A stretch of DNA of 64,000 bases from Thermacetogenium phaeum DSM 12270 (GCF_000305935.1 NC_018870.1:2818501-2882500); one strand, 5' to 3'. Counted from the stretch's first letter, positions 43,264 to 52,384 are shown. Notes: generated from the sequence alone by a model not told the origin. Program-made: numbers and translations.

Positions 43264-45951
43264 CTAACTCTGGGACGCCGCCTTCTGGGGCGGAGCTTCC
43301 GGCCGCCCTTCTTGCCCTTTGGCGGAACGCAGGGTCTTTAACACCGGCTCCAGTTCCTCGTAGAAAACCACCACCACATCACCGGGTTCCGCCCTGCGCA
43401 GGGCCTCCCGCAGGGCGTCGGTAGCATCCGGTATGACGTGCAGCACCTCCGGGAGGAGCCCCGCCCGGCGCGCCCCCTTGTAAAGCAGCCCGGAAGTTTC
43501 TCCGGGCTGACGGCCCCGGAGGTCGCGGTCCTCTCTGATGTAAAGCTCATCAAAACCCTTCCCCGCCACCTCCCCGGCATCGATGATCTGGTCATCGCGG
43601 CGGTCGCCCGGAACCCCCACGACCCCAATCAGCCGGCGCGGCTTAAGCGTCCGGACAAACTCGGAGATCCGCCGGAAGGCGGGAGCATTGTGGCCGTAGT
43701 CCACTATCACCGTCACTCTTCCCACCCGGTGGATCATCAATCTCCCCGGGTTGTGGCTGTGGTCGGAGCCAAAGGTGCGCAACCCCTTTCTGATCACAGC
43801 CGGGGGGACCCCGGCAACCCAGGCGGCAGCAGCGGCGGCCAGGGCGTTTTCCAGGTTATGCAGGGCGCGCCCCCCCATTCCGGCGCGGATGGACTGCAGC
43901 CTCAACAGGCGAATCGCCTTCTCACCCCTCCCCAGGTAGACCGAGCCCTCCCTTACAAAGACGGCACAGCCGCCTGTGCTCAGATGCCGCCGTACCAGAA
44001 TGTTGTCCTCGTGGAGGCTGAAGTAAACCACCTCCCCCCGGGCGCGCCGGGCAAAGCGGGGGCTGAAAGGATCGTCGGCGTTGAGAATGACATGGCCATC
44101 TCCTTTCACCGCCTCCACAACCAGGGATTTGACCCAGAAGAGGTCTTCCAGGGTCTCAATCCCATCCTGCCCCAGGTGGTCGGGGCCTATATTGGTGACC
44201 ACGGCCACGTCAGCCCGATCGTACCCCAGCCCGCCGCGCAAGATCCCCCCCCGGGCGGTCTCCAGAACGGCAACGGCGATCTGGGGGTTCTGCAGGATCA
44301 GACGGGCACTATCGGGTCCGGTCGTGTCCCCATCCAAAAGGCAGCGGTCGTTGACATAGACCCCGCCCGTGGTGGTCATTCCCACCGTCAGACCCTGCTG
44401 CCGGAAGAGGTGGCCGAGGATCCTGGTCGTTGTTGTCTTCCCGTTGGTGCCGGTGACGGCGATGACCGGAATGCTCACCTCAGATCCCGGTGGAAAGAGG
44501 TAATCGACGAGCGCTCTCCCCACGTCCCGCGGTTTTCCCCGGTTCGGAGAGAGATGCATCCGGAAACCCGGGGCGGCATTCACTTCGATGATCCCCCCTT
44601 CACCATCACGCATAGACCTGGAGATGTCCGGCGCCACCAGGTCCACGCCGGCGACATCGAGCCCCAGCACCTCTGCCGCCCTGACCGCCAGGAGAGCGTT
44701 GTCGGGGTGCACGCAGTCGGTCACATCGGCTGCGCTCCCCCCGGTGCTCAAATTGGCGTTCCGGCGCAGAAAAACCGTCCTTCCCGGTTCTGGCCGGCTC
44801 TCAGAGGTGTACCCCTGCCTGGCCAGCTCCAGCACAGCAACCGGGTCGATCTCCAGCCTGGTCAGGGGCCTGCCGTGCCCCTCCCCGCGCCGGGGATCCC
44901 TGTTGACGAGTTCCACCAGCTCCCTGATGGTGTGCTCCCCGTCTCCGATCACCGCAGCGGGAAAACGCTCGGCGGCGGCCACCACCTTCCCCCCGATCAC
45001 CAGCAGCCGGTAGTGCCTCCCCGGAATGTACTTCTCCACCAGCACCTCTTCATCGTAATTTCTGGCGATGCGAAAAGCGGCCTCCGTTTCCCGGTCGCAG
45101 TTCAATTCGATGCAGACCCCCTTCCCCTGGTTCCCCCGCCGCGGCTTGACGACAACGGGGTAACCGAGCCGGCGGGCTGCGGCGACGGCCTCTGTCAATG
45201 AGGCTGCCGTCAGCGCCGCCGGAACGGGCAGGCCTGCATCCTCCAGCAGGCGCCTGGCCGACTCCTTGTCACAGGCCAGGTCTACTGCCAGAGCGGAGGT
45301 GAAGGAGGTGATCGTCCCCTGAATTCTCCGCTGGCAGCGGCCGTAGCCCAGCTGGAAGAGCAGGCCCCCGTTCAGGCTGATGACGGGGATTTCCCGCTCC
45401 CGGCAAGCGCGCAGGATGCTCTCGGTGCTGGGCCCGGGGCGCGTCCGCTCCCCCAGGCTCTCCAGCTCCCGCATCGTCTCTGGAAGGGGAAAGTGGCGCC
45501 CCGCAAGAACCGCCGTCACCAGAGAAACCGCAGCCTCCAGGGCGGCCACCCCCAGCTCCCTGGTGCCGTACTCCAATACCAGATCCCAGGTGCCGGGCTC
45601 TGGGCCGCGCAGCGTCTTCCCATAGGTCACGGGAAAGCCCGCCAGGGCCTGGAGCTCCAGGGCAACATGCTCCACCACATGGCCGAGATAAGTCCCTTCC
45701 TGCAGGCGTTCCACAAACCCTCCCGGGTAGCCGCGCCCGCAGGTGTGGTCCCTCAGCCCAGGCAGCAGGTCGAGAAGCCGTTCCGTAAAACCCGCCAACT
45801 CGTCCGTTGCCGCCTGCTCATGGGGGCTTAAAGAAAGCCGGGCCTGCAAGACCGGGGCGTGGATCCAGACGTTCCGGCCCTCGATGGCCCGGGTTGCCAG
45901 AATCTTCACCGTTGCTGTAACCTCCTCGTAAGGAACAATTCCCTTCGGCAT
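43264..45951 (-). CDS. cphA: Cyanophycin synthetase CphA
   Basis: 895 residues, the normal size for CphA. An N-terminal domain (1-about 160), an ATP-grasp domain (about 215-480, VVKPRRGNQGKGV and EVNAAPGFRMH) and a Mur-ligase-like domain (about 490-870; P-loop VTGTNGKTTTTR, then NIGPDHLG). CphA adds Asp and then Arg to build multi-L-arginyl-poly-L-aspartate, a nitrogen store. It lies 20 bases downstream of the cyanophycinase gene, so the cell can both make and break the polymer. Elsewhere in Firmicutes such operons have been linked to spore formation or storage. Confidence 0.95.
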   Translation of the reverse strand: MPKGIVPYEEVTATVKILATRAIEGRNVWIHAPVLQARLSLSPHEQAATDELAGFTERLLDLLPGLRDHTCGRGYPGGFVERLQEGTYLGHVVEHVALELQALAGFPVTYGKTLRGPEPGTWDLVLEYGTRELGVAALEAAVSLVTAVLAGRHFPLPETMRELESLGERTRPGPSTESILRACREREIPVISLNGGLLFQLGYGRCQRRIQGTITSFTSALAVDLACDKESARRLLEDAGLPVPAALTAASLTEAVAAARRLGYPVVVKPRRGNQGKGVCIELNCDRETEAAFRIARNYDEEVLVEKYIPGRHYRLLVIGGKVVAAAERFPAAVIGDGEHTIRELVELVNRDPRRGEGHGRPLTRLEIDPVAVLELARQGYTSESRPEPGRTVFLRRNANLSTGGSAADVTDCVHPDNALLAVRAAEVLGLDVAGVDLVAPDISRSMRDGEGGIIEVNAAPGFRMHLSPNRGKPRDVGRALVDYLFPPGSEVSIPVIAVTGTNGKTTTTRILGHLFRQQGLTVGMTTTGGVYVNDRCLLDGDTTGPDSARLILQNPQIAVAVLETARGGILRGGLGYDRADVAVVTNIGPDHLGQDGIETLEDLFWVKSLVVEAVKGDGHVILNADDPFSPRFARRARGEVVYFSLHEDNILVRRHLSTGGCAVFVREGSVYLGRGEKAIRLLRLQSIRAGMGGRALHNLENALAAAAAAWVAGVPPAVIRKGLRTFGSDHSHNPGRLMIHRVGRVTVIVDYGHNAPAFRRISEFVRTLKPRRLIGVVGVPGDRRDDQIIDAGEVAGKGFDELYIREDRDLRGRQPGETSGLLYKGARRAGLLPEVLHVIPDATDALREALRRAEPGDVVVVFYEELEPVLKTLRSAKGQEGRPEAPPQKAASQS

Positions 45952-45971
45952 AACACCCTTTCCTATTTTTT

Positions 45972-46802
45972 CTAATGGTCATCCCGATTATGCACCGGAG
46001 CTTTCAGCGGAACCCTCTTCTTCGTTTCAAAGCGGTATCCGGAGGGCAGGATGTGCAGGATTACATTGGTCAGGGCCAGCGGCTCTTTGGAGCCGGTTTC
46101 GGATACGTTGCTCTCTTCGATCTTCCTCCCGTCGACAACCGTCACCGCATGCGACCCGATCACCTCGAAGGTGCTATCGGGGCCGACCACAATGGCGGTA
46201 TCCTCGTCTATCCCCACCCCCAGCATGTAGGGGTGCTGGGCGACGGCGGCCAGCAGCCGGCCCAGCCTCCCCCGCTGGGCAAAGTGCTGGTCTACGACGA
46301 CCTCCCTTAGGAGCCCCATACCGGGTGCCATCTGAACGCTGTTCTTGCGGGGAGGCTCGGTCTCTTCCCCTTCCACGATCATCGTTTCACTCATGGCGGA
46401 GGCACCGGCGCTCGTCCCGGCGATCACGGCACCCGAGCGGTGGGCCCGGCGCAGGGCTTCGTCCATCCGCGTCCCACCGAGAATGCTAGTGATGCGCAGC
46501 TGATCACCCCCAGTGAAAAAAATTCCGGTGGCCTGTTTAATCTTCCCGGTCACGGCGGGGTCCCCTGCGTCCCGGCGGCTGCCCACATCGAGCACGGCCA
46601 CCTCCGCAACCCCCAGGCTCCGGAAGAGAGACCGGTACATCTCCCCTGTTCTTTGGGGTTCGGCTGCAGCCGCCGTCACCACGACCAGCCGGGCCTTATC
46701 CCCCCCTGCCAGCTCTACAAACCTTCTCAGGATCAGGCAGTCGCCCTCCTTGTCCTCCGCACCCCCGATGACTACGAGCGTCCCCTGAACATCACCGGAC
46801 AC
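45972..46802 (-). CDS. cphB: Cyanophycinase CphB
   Basis: 276 residues, GTG start (GGAGGGG 7 bases upstream). It is a serine peptidase of the S51 family: VVIGGAEDKEGD, FFTGGDQLRIT and the nucleophile elbow GTSAGASAMSE are visible, with VVDQHFAQRGRLGRLL following. It cuts cyanophycin to beta-Asp-Arg dipeptides inside the cell. First gene of the cphB-cphA operon. No isoaspartyl dipeptidase gene follows. Confidence 0.95.
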   Translation of the reverse strand: MSGDVQGTLVVIGGAEDKEGDCLILRRFVELAGGDKARLVVVTAAAAEPQRTGEMYRSLFRSLGVAEVAVLDVGSRRDAGDPAVTGKIKQATGIFFTGGDQLRITSILGGTRMDEALRRAHRSGAVIAGTSAGASAMSETMIVEGEETEPPRKNSVQMAPGMGLLREVVVDQHFAQRGRLGRLLAAVAQHPYMLGVGIDEDTAIVVGPDSTFEVIGSHAVTVVDGRKIEESNVSETGSKEPLALTNVILHILPSGYRFETKKRVPLKAPVHNRDDH

Positions 46803-46887
46803 GGCGGTACCCCTCCATCATCCAAAATCGGGCAGGCATAAGCTGCATGCAACTGCAATATATTACAGCCGAAAGGCAGGTGGCTCC

Positions 46888-47610
46888 ATGTTTACCATTC
46901 TCCCCAGCCTGCTGGCCGGAATGGCCACAGCCTTCGGTTGCCTCATCGCGTTAGCAGCGGGAACCCCCGGGCGCCGCGCCCTAGCGGCACTGCTGGGCGG
47001 CGCCGCCGGGGTAATGCTGGCGGTGGTGCTTCTGGATCTCCTCCCTGCCGCCCTCAGGGCTGGCTCCCCCCTGGAGGTGGGGATGGGGACCCTGAGCGGG
47101 ATCGGGCTCCTCTGGCTGCTCGACCGCGCCCTCGCCTCCCGGCCGCTGACAGCCCCCTTAAACAGAAGAACCGCCTACCGGCGGCTCGGTTACCTGATGG
47201 CAGCAGGGATCGCCCTTCACGATCTCCCTGAAGGGATCGCCATTGCCGGGGCCTATGCGGCCGGGGGAGCGCTGGGCCCCCTGCTAGCGCTCTCCATCGC
47301 CCTGCACAACATTCCCGAAGGGATAGCCACCGCCGCTCCCTTGCGGATGGGCGGCCTGAAACGCCGCCAGATCCTCTTAATCAACATCATCGTCAGCCTT
47401 TTTACCCCTTTAGGGACCCTGCTCGGCCTCTTTTTGATTCAGCTTTCCCCGAGGCACCTCTCTCTGATCCTGGCCCTGGCCGCCGGGGGAATGACCTACC
47501 TGATCAAGGATGAGCTCCTCCCCGCCGCCCAGGATCAAAACCCCCTCTTCTGCTGGCTCGGGGTCCTCTGCGGCTATGCCCTCCTTTGGCTCGCCGGTTT
47601 TCTGAAATAG
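46888..47610 (+). CDS. ZIP-family divalent metal transporter
   Basis: 240 residues with seven to eight transmembrane helices. The metal-binding signatures of helices IV and V are clear: HDLPEGIAIAGAY and HNIPEGIATAAPL. ZIP proteins carry zinc, iron or other divalent ions into the cytoplasm; specificity cannot be assigned. It is transcribed away from cphB. A dispersed repeat begins at its stop codon and may act as the 3' end. Confidence 0.92.
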   Translation: MFTILPSLLAGMATAFGCLIALAAGTPGRRALAALLGGAAGVMLAVVLLDLLPAALRAGSPLEVGMGTLSGIGLLWLLDRALASRPLTAPLNRRTAYRRLGYLMAAGIALHDLPEGIAIAGAYAAGGALGPLLALSIALHNIPEGIATAAPLRMGGLKRRQILLINIIVSLFTPLGTLLGLFLIQLSPRHLSLILALAAGGMTYLIKDELLPAAQDQNPLFCWLGVLCGYALLWLAGFLK

Positions 47611-47885
47611 ACCACCATGCCACCATCGGCGGCACCAACAGAGGAACGAAAAAAGGGTTTATCCTTGTCGGCGCAGCGACCTGACGGAGGTTGTTACTCG
47701 CCCTTGACGAAGGAGCAGCAAACGGCAGCCGAATCGAGACAGGATGTCGAGATAGGCGACTCTGCGGCAGGGAAGGCGCATAGGAGCCGGTCGGCTGCTT
47801 ATCTATCGACAAGTCTTAGGGCGAGTTAAACCGAAAGATCCGGGAGCAAGCGCAAGGATAAACCGAAACGCATTTTCAGGGCAGG
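47611..47885. repeat. Dispersed intergenic repeat, type 2, copy C
   Basis: About 270 bases that are almost identical to the reverse complement of 58697-58970. Shared blocks include CGAATCGAGACAGGATGTCG and GAAGGAGCAGCAAACGGC. The left end carries the GGCGGCACCAACAGAGGAACG module also seen at 54304 and, reversed, in the type 1 repeats. It fills the gap between the convergent ZIP and spoIIR genes. Confidence 0.88.
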
Positions 47886-47888
47886 CTA

Positions 47889-48548
47889 TCAGGTGCGCCT
47901 CTTCCAGAGCCAGGAAAGAAGAGGCGGGCGGGAATCATCCAGCCATTCCCCGATCTTCGTTGCTAAGCGGGGAGAGGTGGCTGCCCTCTCCTTCAGCACC
48001 TCCATCTCTTCCCGGCGGTCGCGCCAGTTCCTCTCCTCCGCCAGGCTCCTGGCCGAGCTCGTCAGGTCAACGTAGCAGAGAGGGGGAAAGAGACAGCACC
48101 ACCAGTTCCTCCCCTCGCCATCCCCCAGCACGATCCTCAGCGAACGGTAGCTGCCTGCCGGAAAGGTCAGCGGCCCGTAGGAACGTGCCGGATAATCGTG
48201 AACCCCGAACAAGACCTCGACCCGGTCGCCGCACCCCTCCGCCCGCAGGGTTTCCGCAGCCACCTTCTGAATCTCAGGCAATCTCACCTGAATTGCCAGT
48301 AAAGCTGCAGAGTCGTCCCGCGCTCTTTCGAGCTCCGGCTGCAGATAGTTTAAAACGGCGTCCCGCACCTTAAGCTTTAATTCCTGGTCCTGCGGACTGT
48401 CGCTGGCCGCGATGACATGAAACCGGATCACGCCGCCTGGAAAGCGATCGCTTTCCCCTTCCGGCGCCCGCGGCACCGAAGCCAGAGCCAGCAAGAAGGC
48501 TGTGCTCAGCACCAAAACCATTCCCCACCGGATAACAAACCTCTTCAC
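47889..48548 (-). CDS. spoIIR: Stage II sporulation protein R
   Basis: 219 residues from the GTG at 48546-48548 (GAGAGGG, 7 bases). A membrane or signal segment (about 7-25) precedes the conserved RFHVIAASDSPQDQ and the family hallmark NWWCCLFPPLCYVD. SpoIIR is made in the forespore under SigF and secreted into the intermembrane space, where it triggers SpoIIGA to process pro-SigE. A SigF-like promoter lies just upstream. Confidence 0.95.
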   Translation of the reverse strand: MKRFVIRWGMVLVLSTAFLLALASVPRAPEGESDRFPGGVIRFHVIAASDSPQDQELKLKVRDAVLNYLQPELERARDDSAALLAIQVRLPEIQKVAAETLRAEGCGDRVEVLFGVHDYPARSYGPLTFPAGSYRSLRIVLGDGEGRNWWCCLFPPLCYVDLTSSARSLAEERNWRDRREEMEVLKERAATSPRLATKIGEWLDDSRPPLLSWLWKRRT

Positions 48549-48583
48549 CGTCAATCCCTCTCTCCCGAACAGTCTCCTGCGCC

Positions 48584-48612
48584 TATTATTTCCATTATCC
48601 AAGACCTTAAAC
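48584..48612 (-). promoter_or_regulatory. SigF-like promoter of spoIIR
   Basis: On the minus strand GTTTA is followed after 14 bases by GGAAATAATA, matching the SigF -10 pattern and all but one base at -35, about 40 bases before the start. spoIIR is a known SigF target. Confidence 0.55.
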
Positions 48613-48620
48613 CGGGCAAT

Positions 48621-48648
48621 AAAAACGCCCGGTTGCTACCGGGCAAAA
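48621..48648 (-). terminator. Rho-independent terminator of the DUF3794-LysM gene
   Basis: GCCCGGT and ACCGGGC pair around a short loop, followed on the minus strand by GTTTTTATT, about 60 bases after the stop. It lies just upstream of the spoIIR promoter. Confidence 0.8.
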
Positions 48649-48704
48649 CTCCCTCTCGCTCGATTCTCTTCTTCGCAACTCTACAGCCCCCGCATTCCCC
48701 GGCT

Positions 48705-50240
48705 TTAAGGATCGCAGGGAATAACCAGGGTCGAACCGATCCGGAGATTATAGGGATCGATACCGGGATTGGCGGCCAGAATCGAATCAACACTGACATG
48801 ATACCTCTTGGAGAGCTTCCAGATGGTATCCCCGGGCTGCACCACGTGTTTAAAAGGGCACGGCGGAGGACCCGGTGAGGGGCAAGGCGGGATTTCCTCA
48901 CAAAGCACAACATAGATCTGCAAAGGCTCCACGACCCGCGCCGTCAGGTTGAGAACGATTTCCAGGGCAACCCTCCTCCCGTAGTCGGCGCAGCGCCCTG
49001 CGGCATGCTCCACAGTGCTCTGCACGGAAACATTCATTTCGGGCATGGCTCCCGGGATGGGAATAAAGTTGCGGAATTTGACCACCGCCTCCATGTGGTG
49101 CACCGACTGATCGGGCAAATCGCTGACGTAGAGGACCTGCGCCTCGATCCTCCCGCTGACGATCACCTTGTCCTTGATGATCACGATGTCCTCCGGCAGC
49201 ACCTCTACCTTATGGATCTTGACGTCCAGAACCTTGGTGCAGCCGGGTTTTTCCAGCGGAACATCCACATCTTCCTTAACGGCAACCTGGACATGGTCCT
49301 CCCCGACGACATGGTCAACCCGGAGCACCTCCCTCGGAACATCCCTGTCGACAATATCGACAACGACATCCAGCTCCCTGGGCACGGTGACCTTGGCCAC
49401 CTTATCCATGACAACTTCCACCTTTACCGTATTCGGGTCGACCACATCAAAACCGACATGGGTGATGGTTTCGTCAACGGTGACATTCATCCCCGGTTCT
49501 GCACCGAAGACCTCGATGAATTGGGTAAAATGAAGCGTTTGGTGCATGTGGTGAACGGGCTGCGTCGCCAGATCCGCCACGTAAATGATCTGGAGCGCTA
49601 CATCCCCCTCCACTATAACCTTGTCCTGGATGACCCTTTTATCGGTAATGGTGACGCTGGCGTCGACGTCCAGCACCTTCTGGGCAGGGGGCTTCTCCGG
49701 CGGCACATTAAACCTTCCGGAGACCATCGCCTGGGCGGTGCCCTCGGCGACCACCTCCTCCACCCGGAGCCTTTCCACATCCGCTTTCACCCCCGGAGGG
49801 GGCTCAACCAATACGGTGATCTCTGCGGTTTCGGTCACCTTGACGAAGACCTTGAGAACGGCAGTGATCTCTACCCTGTTCGGAGCATCTGCCTTGACCT
49901 TCCCCTGGACATCCTCAACCGTCACCTTTGCCCGCGCCGTCATCCCCGGCTCGGCACCGGGTATTTCGACGAACTGCGTGAACTCCAACCGGGCATGGGT
50001 GTGGTGAACCGGCTGTCCGGGGAGGTCGGCCACATAAACGATCTGGAGGTTGAGGTGGCCCTCGACGATCACCTTGTCTTCGATGACCTCTATTTTGGTA
50101 ACCTTGACCGTCCTGTCAATGGAGATGACCTTCTCTATACACGGCTTCGGCTCCGGCAAGCGAAAAACGTCCTGCACAACAGCCTGCTTCGTCTTCTCCC
50201 CCACGACGCGTTCGACCTTTAATGTCTCGCAGCCGTACAT
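48705..50240 (-). CDS. DUF3794 (SPOCS) repeat protein with C-terminal LysM, SipL-like
   Basis: 511 residues. Four SPOCS/DUF3794-like beta modules repeat along residues about 1-440, each with the pattern KVIVEGxxxxQIVYVAD followed by VHHxHxxxxFTQF. A LysM domain ends the protein (about 460-508, HVVQPGDTIWKLSKRYHVS). This is the layout of SipL of Clostridioides and related spore-coat morphogenesis proteins, in which the LysM domain binds SpoIVA. It should sit at the forespore surface in the mother cell. A CATATTATA-type promoter lies upstream. SD AGGAGG precedes the ATG. Confidence 0.85.
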   Translation of the reverse strand: MYGCETLKVERVVGEKTKQAVVQDVFRLPEPKPCIEKVISIDRTVKVTKIEVIEDKVIVEGHLNLQIVYVADLPGQPVHHTHARLEFTQFVEIPGAEPGMTARAKVTVEDVQGKVKADAPNRVEITAVLKVFVKVTETAEITVLVEPPPGVKADVERLRVEEVVAEGTAQAMVSGRFNVPPEKPPAQKVLDVDASVTITDKRVIQDKVIVEGDVALQIIYVADLATQPVHHMHQTLHFTQFIEVFGAEPGMNVTVDETITHVGFDVVDPNTVKVEVVMDKVAKVTVPRELDVVVDIVDRDVPREVLRVDHVVGEDHVQVAVKEDVDVPLEKPGCTKVLDVKIHKVEVLPEDIVIIKDKVIVSGRIEAQVLYVSDLPDQSVHHMEAVVKFRNFIPIPGAMPEMNVSVQSTVEHAAGRCADYGRRVALEIVLNLTARVVEPLQIYVVLCEEIPPCPSPGPPPCPFKHVVQPGDTIWKLSKRYHVSVDSILAANPGIDPYNLRIGSTLVIPCDP

Positions 50241-50276
50241 CTTGATCCCTCCTCTTCCAAGCCTGAATTTCAGTAA

Positions 50277-50304
50277 TATAATATGTCAGAAGAGAAGGGG
50301 ATGT
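50277..50304 (-). promoter_or_regulatory. SigK/SigE-like promoter of the DUF3794-LysM gene
   Basis: On the minus strand AC is followed after 17 bases by CATATTATA, about 35 bases before the start codon. CATANNNTA at -10 is shared by SigE and SigK; the AC at -35 favours SigK. Confidence 0.55.
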
Positions 50305-50317
50305 GTTTTCAACCAAT

Positions 50318-50348
50318 AATGCCGCCGTAGGGAATCTCGGCGGCATTT
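50318..50348 (-). terminator. Terminator-like hairpin after the CAP gene
   Basis: Perfect 10-bp arms AATGCCGCCG and CGGCGGCATT lie 64 bases after the CAP-gene stop. The following T-run is poor (ATTATTGG), so termination may be partial. Confidence 0.5.
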
Positions 50349-50411
50349 AAGACTATCCATTGCTTCCGTCTTAATCGCTATTCGACACCAAAGCCCCCGA
50401 ATGCTTGACGG

Positions 50412-51056
50412 CTAATACCCGACGAACATCTGGGTAAACATCTTACCATAGGGCCCACCGGAGACGACTCCGATGCCGACGTGGGTAAAATCGGGGTTCA
50501 AAATGTTGGCACGGTGCCCCGGGGAGTTCATCAGGGCGCTGTGAGCCCTGGCGACGGTAGGAGCACCGGCCAGGTTCTCACCCGCGTAGCGGTACTGCAC
50601 TCCGGCCCCTTTCATCATGTCAAAGGGGGAACCGTAAGTAGAGGAGTAGTGCCCGAAGCATCCCTTATCCACCATATCCTGGCTTTTCAGGCGCGCCAGG
50701 CGCACCAACCGGTAATCGACCGCAAGGGGCTTAAGACCGGCCTTCAGGCGTTCCTGGTTGACCAGATCCAGCATTGCCCTTTCGTCCTGGCTCAGGGCGC
50801 CTTCGTCCGGCTGGGGCTGGGGCTGGGGCTGAGGCTGAGGTTGGGGTTGCGGCTGCGGTTGGGGCTGGGGATGGGAGCGGATGATCTTAAAGTCGTCCCC
50901 GGGAAAAAGGCGCTGCAAAATACTAACCAGAACCTGGTCGCTGAGACTACCCTGATAGTAGACATAGCGCGTCGCCGCAGAAGCGGCTACCGGCAGGGAG
51001 GCCAGCAGGGTACAGACGAGCAGCAAACTGATAACAAGACGTCTCTTCTTGAACAT
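50412..51056 (-). CDS. Secreted CAP-domain protein with Pro-Gln repeat
   Basis: 214 residues. Signal peptide (about 1-27, AASA cleavage) then a short region and a run of Pro-Gln dipeptides (about 62-83). The CAP/SCP domain fills the C-terminus (about 90-214): MLDLVNQERLKAGLKPL, FGHYSSTYGSPF, YAGENLAGAP, SALMNSPGHRANILNP. It is related to YkwD of Bacillus; many Clostridia carry spore-coat-associated versions (SafA/YkwD-like). CAP proteins in bacteria have no agreed activity. The hexanucleotide-like repeat coding PQ may vary in length between strains. Confidence 0.88.
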   Translation of the reverse strand: MFKKRRLVISLLLVCTLLASLPVAASAATRYVYYQGSLSDQVLVSILQRLFPGDDFKIIRSHPQPQPQPQPQPQPQPQPQPQPDEGALSQDERAMLDLVNQERLKAGLKPLAVDYRLVRLARLKSQDMVDKGCFGHYSSTYGSPFDMMKGAGVQYRYAGENLAGAPTVARAHSALMNSPGHRANILNPDFTHVGIGVVSGGPYGKMFTQMFVGY

Positions 51057-51199
51057 CTACCAGCAACTCCTTTTTCGGGAATGTTAACATAATTATACTG
51101 CCCCACCTGCCGGCAGGACGAAGCTGTTCAGCGCGCCCTGCCCTCCGTCAGGAGCAAAAAGCTAACCCGGAACACACCGGAGGGCAATCTTTCAAATAA

Positions 51200-51601
51200 T
51201 CAGGACATGCTGTCTGATTCTGGTTTTTTCGGTACCGGCTTCTGAAGGCAGTAGAGATGCGCTTCCAGCCGCAGGTGTCCGCAGCCGGGGTTACTGCACA
51301 GCTCCTCTCCCGCCCGGCAGACGGCCAGCCCGTCTTCAACCCCCTTACGGTATCCCTGCTCCCACCCCTGATCGAAGAGCTCATCGACTTCCTTTTTCCC
51401 CGCCCGGTAGCCCGCTTCTACACCGGCCAGATACCCCTCACTCCTTCCCCGCTTCCATCCCTCTCCCATCCCTTCGGCGTAACCGGTTTGATATGCCCTG
51501 GCAAAGCCATCCTGATAGCCGTCATCATAGCCGTGATCATAGCCGCATCCGTAAATGCGTTCCAAAAGCCGGAGCCTCTCCACATCCCTGGCCCTGCCCA
51601 T
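51200..51601 (-). CDS. Small protein with GX3 (Yae1-like) tetrad repeats and Cys-rich tail
   Basis: 133 residues from the ATG at 51601 (AAAGGAGG 6 bases upstream). Residues about 20-70 are thirteen tetrads in unbroken period four, mostly starting with Gly and often Gly-Tyr (GYDHGYDDGYQDGF then AYQTGYAEGMGEGW). This is like the deca-GX3 motif of eukaryotic Yae1/Lto1, which forms packed helices. The tail has Cys and His residues (CRAGEELCSNPGCGHL, later C) able to bind metal. The function is unknown. It lies in the putative spore-envelope cluster. Confidence 0.75.
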   Translation of the reverse strand: MGRARDVERLRLLERIYGCGYDHGYDDGYQDGFARAYQTGYAEGMGEGWKRGRSEGYLAGVEAGYRAGKKEVDELFDQGWEQGYRKGVEDGLAVCRAGEELCSNPGCGHLRLEAHLYCLQKPVPKKPESDSMS

Positions 51602-51672
51602 CTTCAACCTCCTTTACAACCTCATAGCAGCCTGCCGCTCACTCCGGCAACAGGCAAGCCTCCTCCCAAAGC

Positions 51673-52104
51673 CTAGAATCCCCCCTTTACCGTCCGCTTC
51701 CCCGGCTCCGGCTCCTCTTTACTTCTGGCGGTTTCCGTCTGAACCCCCTCTTTTTTAGCCACCTCCCCGGCAAGGGATAAAAGTGCGGTGATAAGCTGTG
51801 GATTCAGCTTCTTTCCCGACTTCTGGAGCAGGTTGAGCAGCGCCTCCGGCCCCGGGCCGCCCCCCCCGGCCAGCAGCGCCGAGAGCATCCCGACCAGATC
51901 TCCCCCCGTCCCCGCTCCCCTGAGACCGGGGAAAACCTGCTGCGCCTGGACGAGGCTCAAGATGTTCATCAGGGAAAAAAGGGAAAGAACGGCCACCATG
52001 CCTGGCAGCTCCACCTTACTACCGTCAAGGCAATCCAGCGCCCTAGCCATTAAAGAGAAAAGGCTTTCCTCCCGTTCCGCCGGAAAACCCTTTTCCTGAG
52101 ACAA
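51673..52104 (-). CDS. Hypothetical protein with hydrophobic centre
   Basis: 143 residues, TTG start (GGGGGTGA upstream). A hydrophobic, Leu/Ser-rich stretch (about 35-55, VAVLSLFSLMNILSLV) is followed by a Gly-rich patch and an amphipathic helix (LNPQLITALLSLAGEVAK), with a charged tail. I do not recognise the family. Gene order and strand tie it to the adjacent GX3-repeat, YbaB-like and RPYLGPRG genes. Confidence 0.6.
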   Translation of the reverse strand: MSQEKGFPAEREESLFSLMARALDCLDGSKVELPGMVAVLSLFSLMNILSLVQAQQVFPGLRGAGTGGDLVGMLSALLAGGGGPGPEALLNLLQKSGKKLNPQLITALLSLAGEVAKKEGVQTETARSKEEPEPGKRTVKGGF

Positions 52105-52384
52105 GAAATCACCCCCAATCGATCTTCTACTTTATTCTATTCCGGGAAGAACAGCAGGTGACCGGAAAATGCCCCACCCGCAACTCGGACGGCAGAGCCT
52201 TTGCCACCGGGCGTCCTCCCCCTAGAAAAAAACCTCCCCGCCGGCAAAAACAACCAGCAATTGGAGTATCACCGGCCCCGCTACCTGGCAACCGGTTTTC
52301 CCGAACTCCGCCGGCCTCAAGCCCCTATTGGCCTTCTAACTGCGCTGCCGGCCGGAGGCGGATTCACTTACCGCAGCAACCGCC

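Noticed and set aside
43438-45201. 587-codon plus-strand frame inside cphA
   Set aside because: Antisense shadow; the cphA product has all expected motifs.
50811-50876. Repeat tract considered as CRISPR or minisatellite
   Set aside because: It is a six-base periodic run encoding Pro-Gln in frame, with no spacers.
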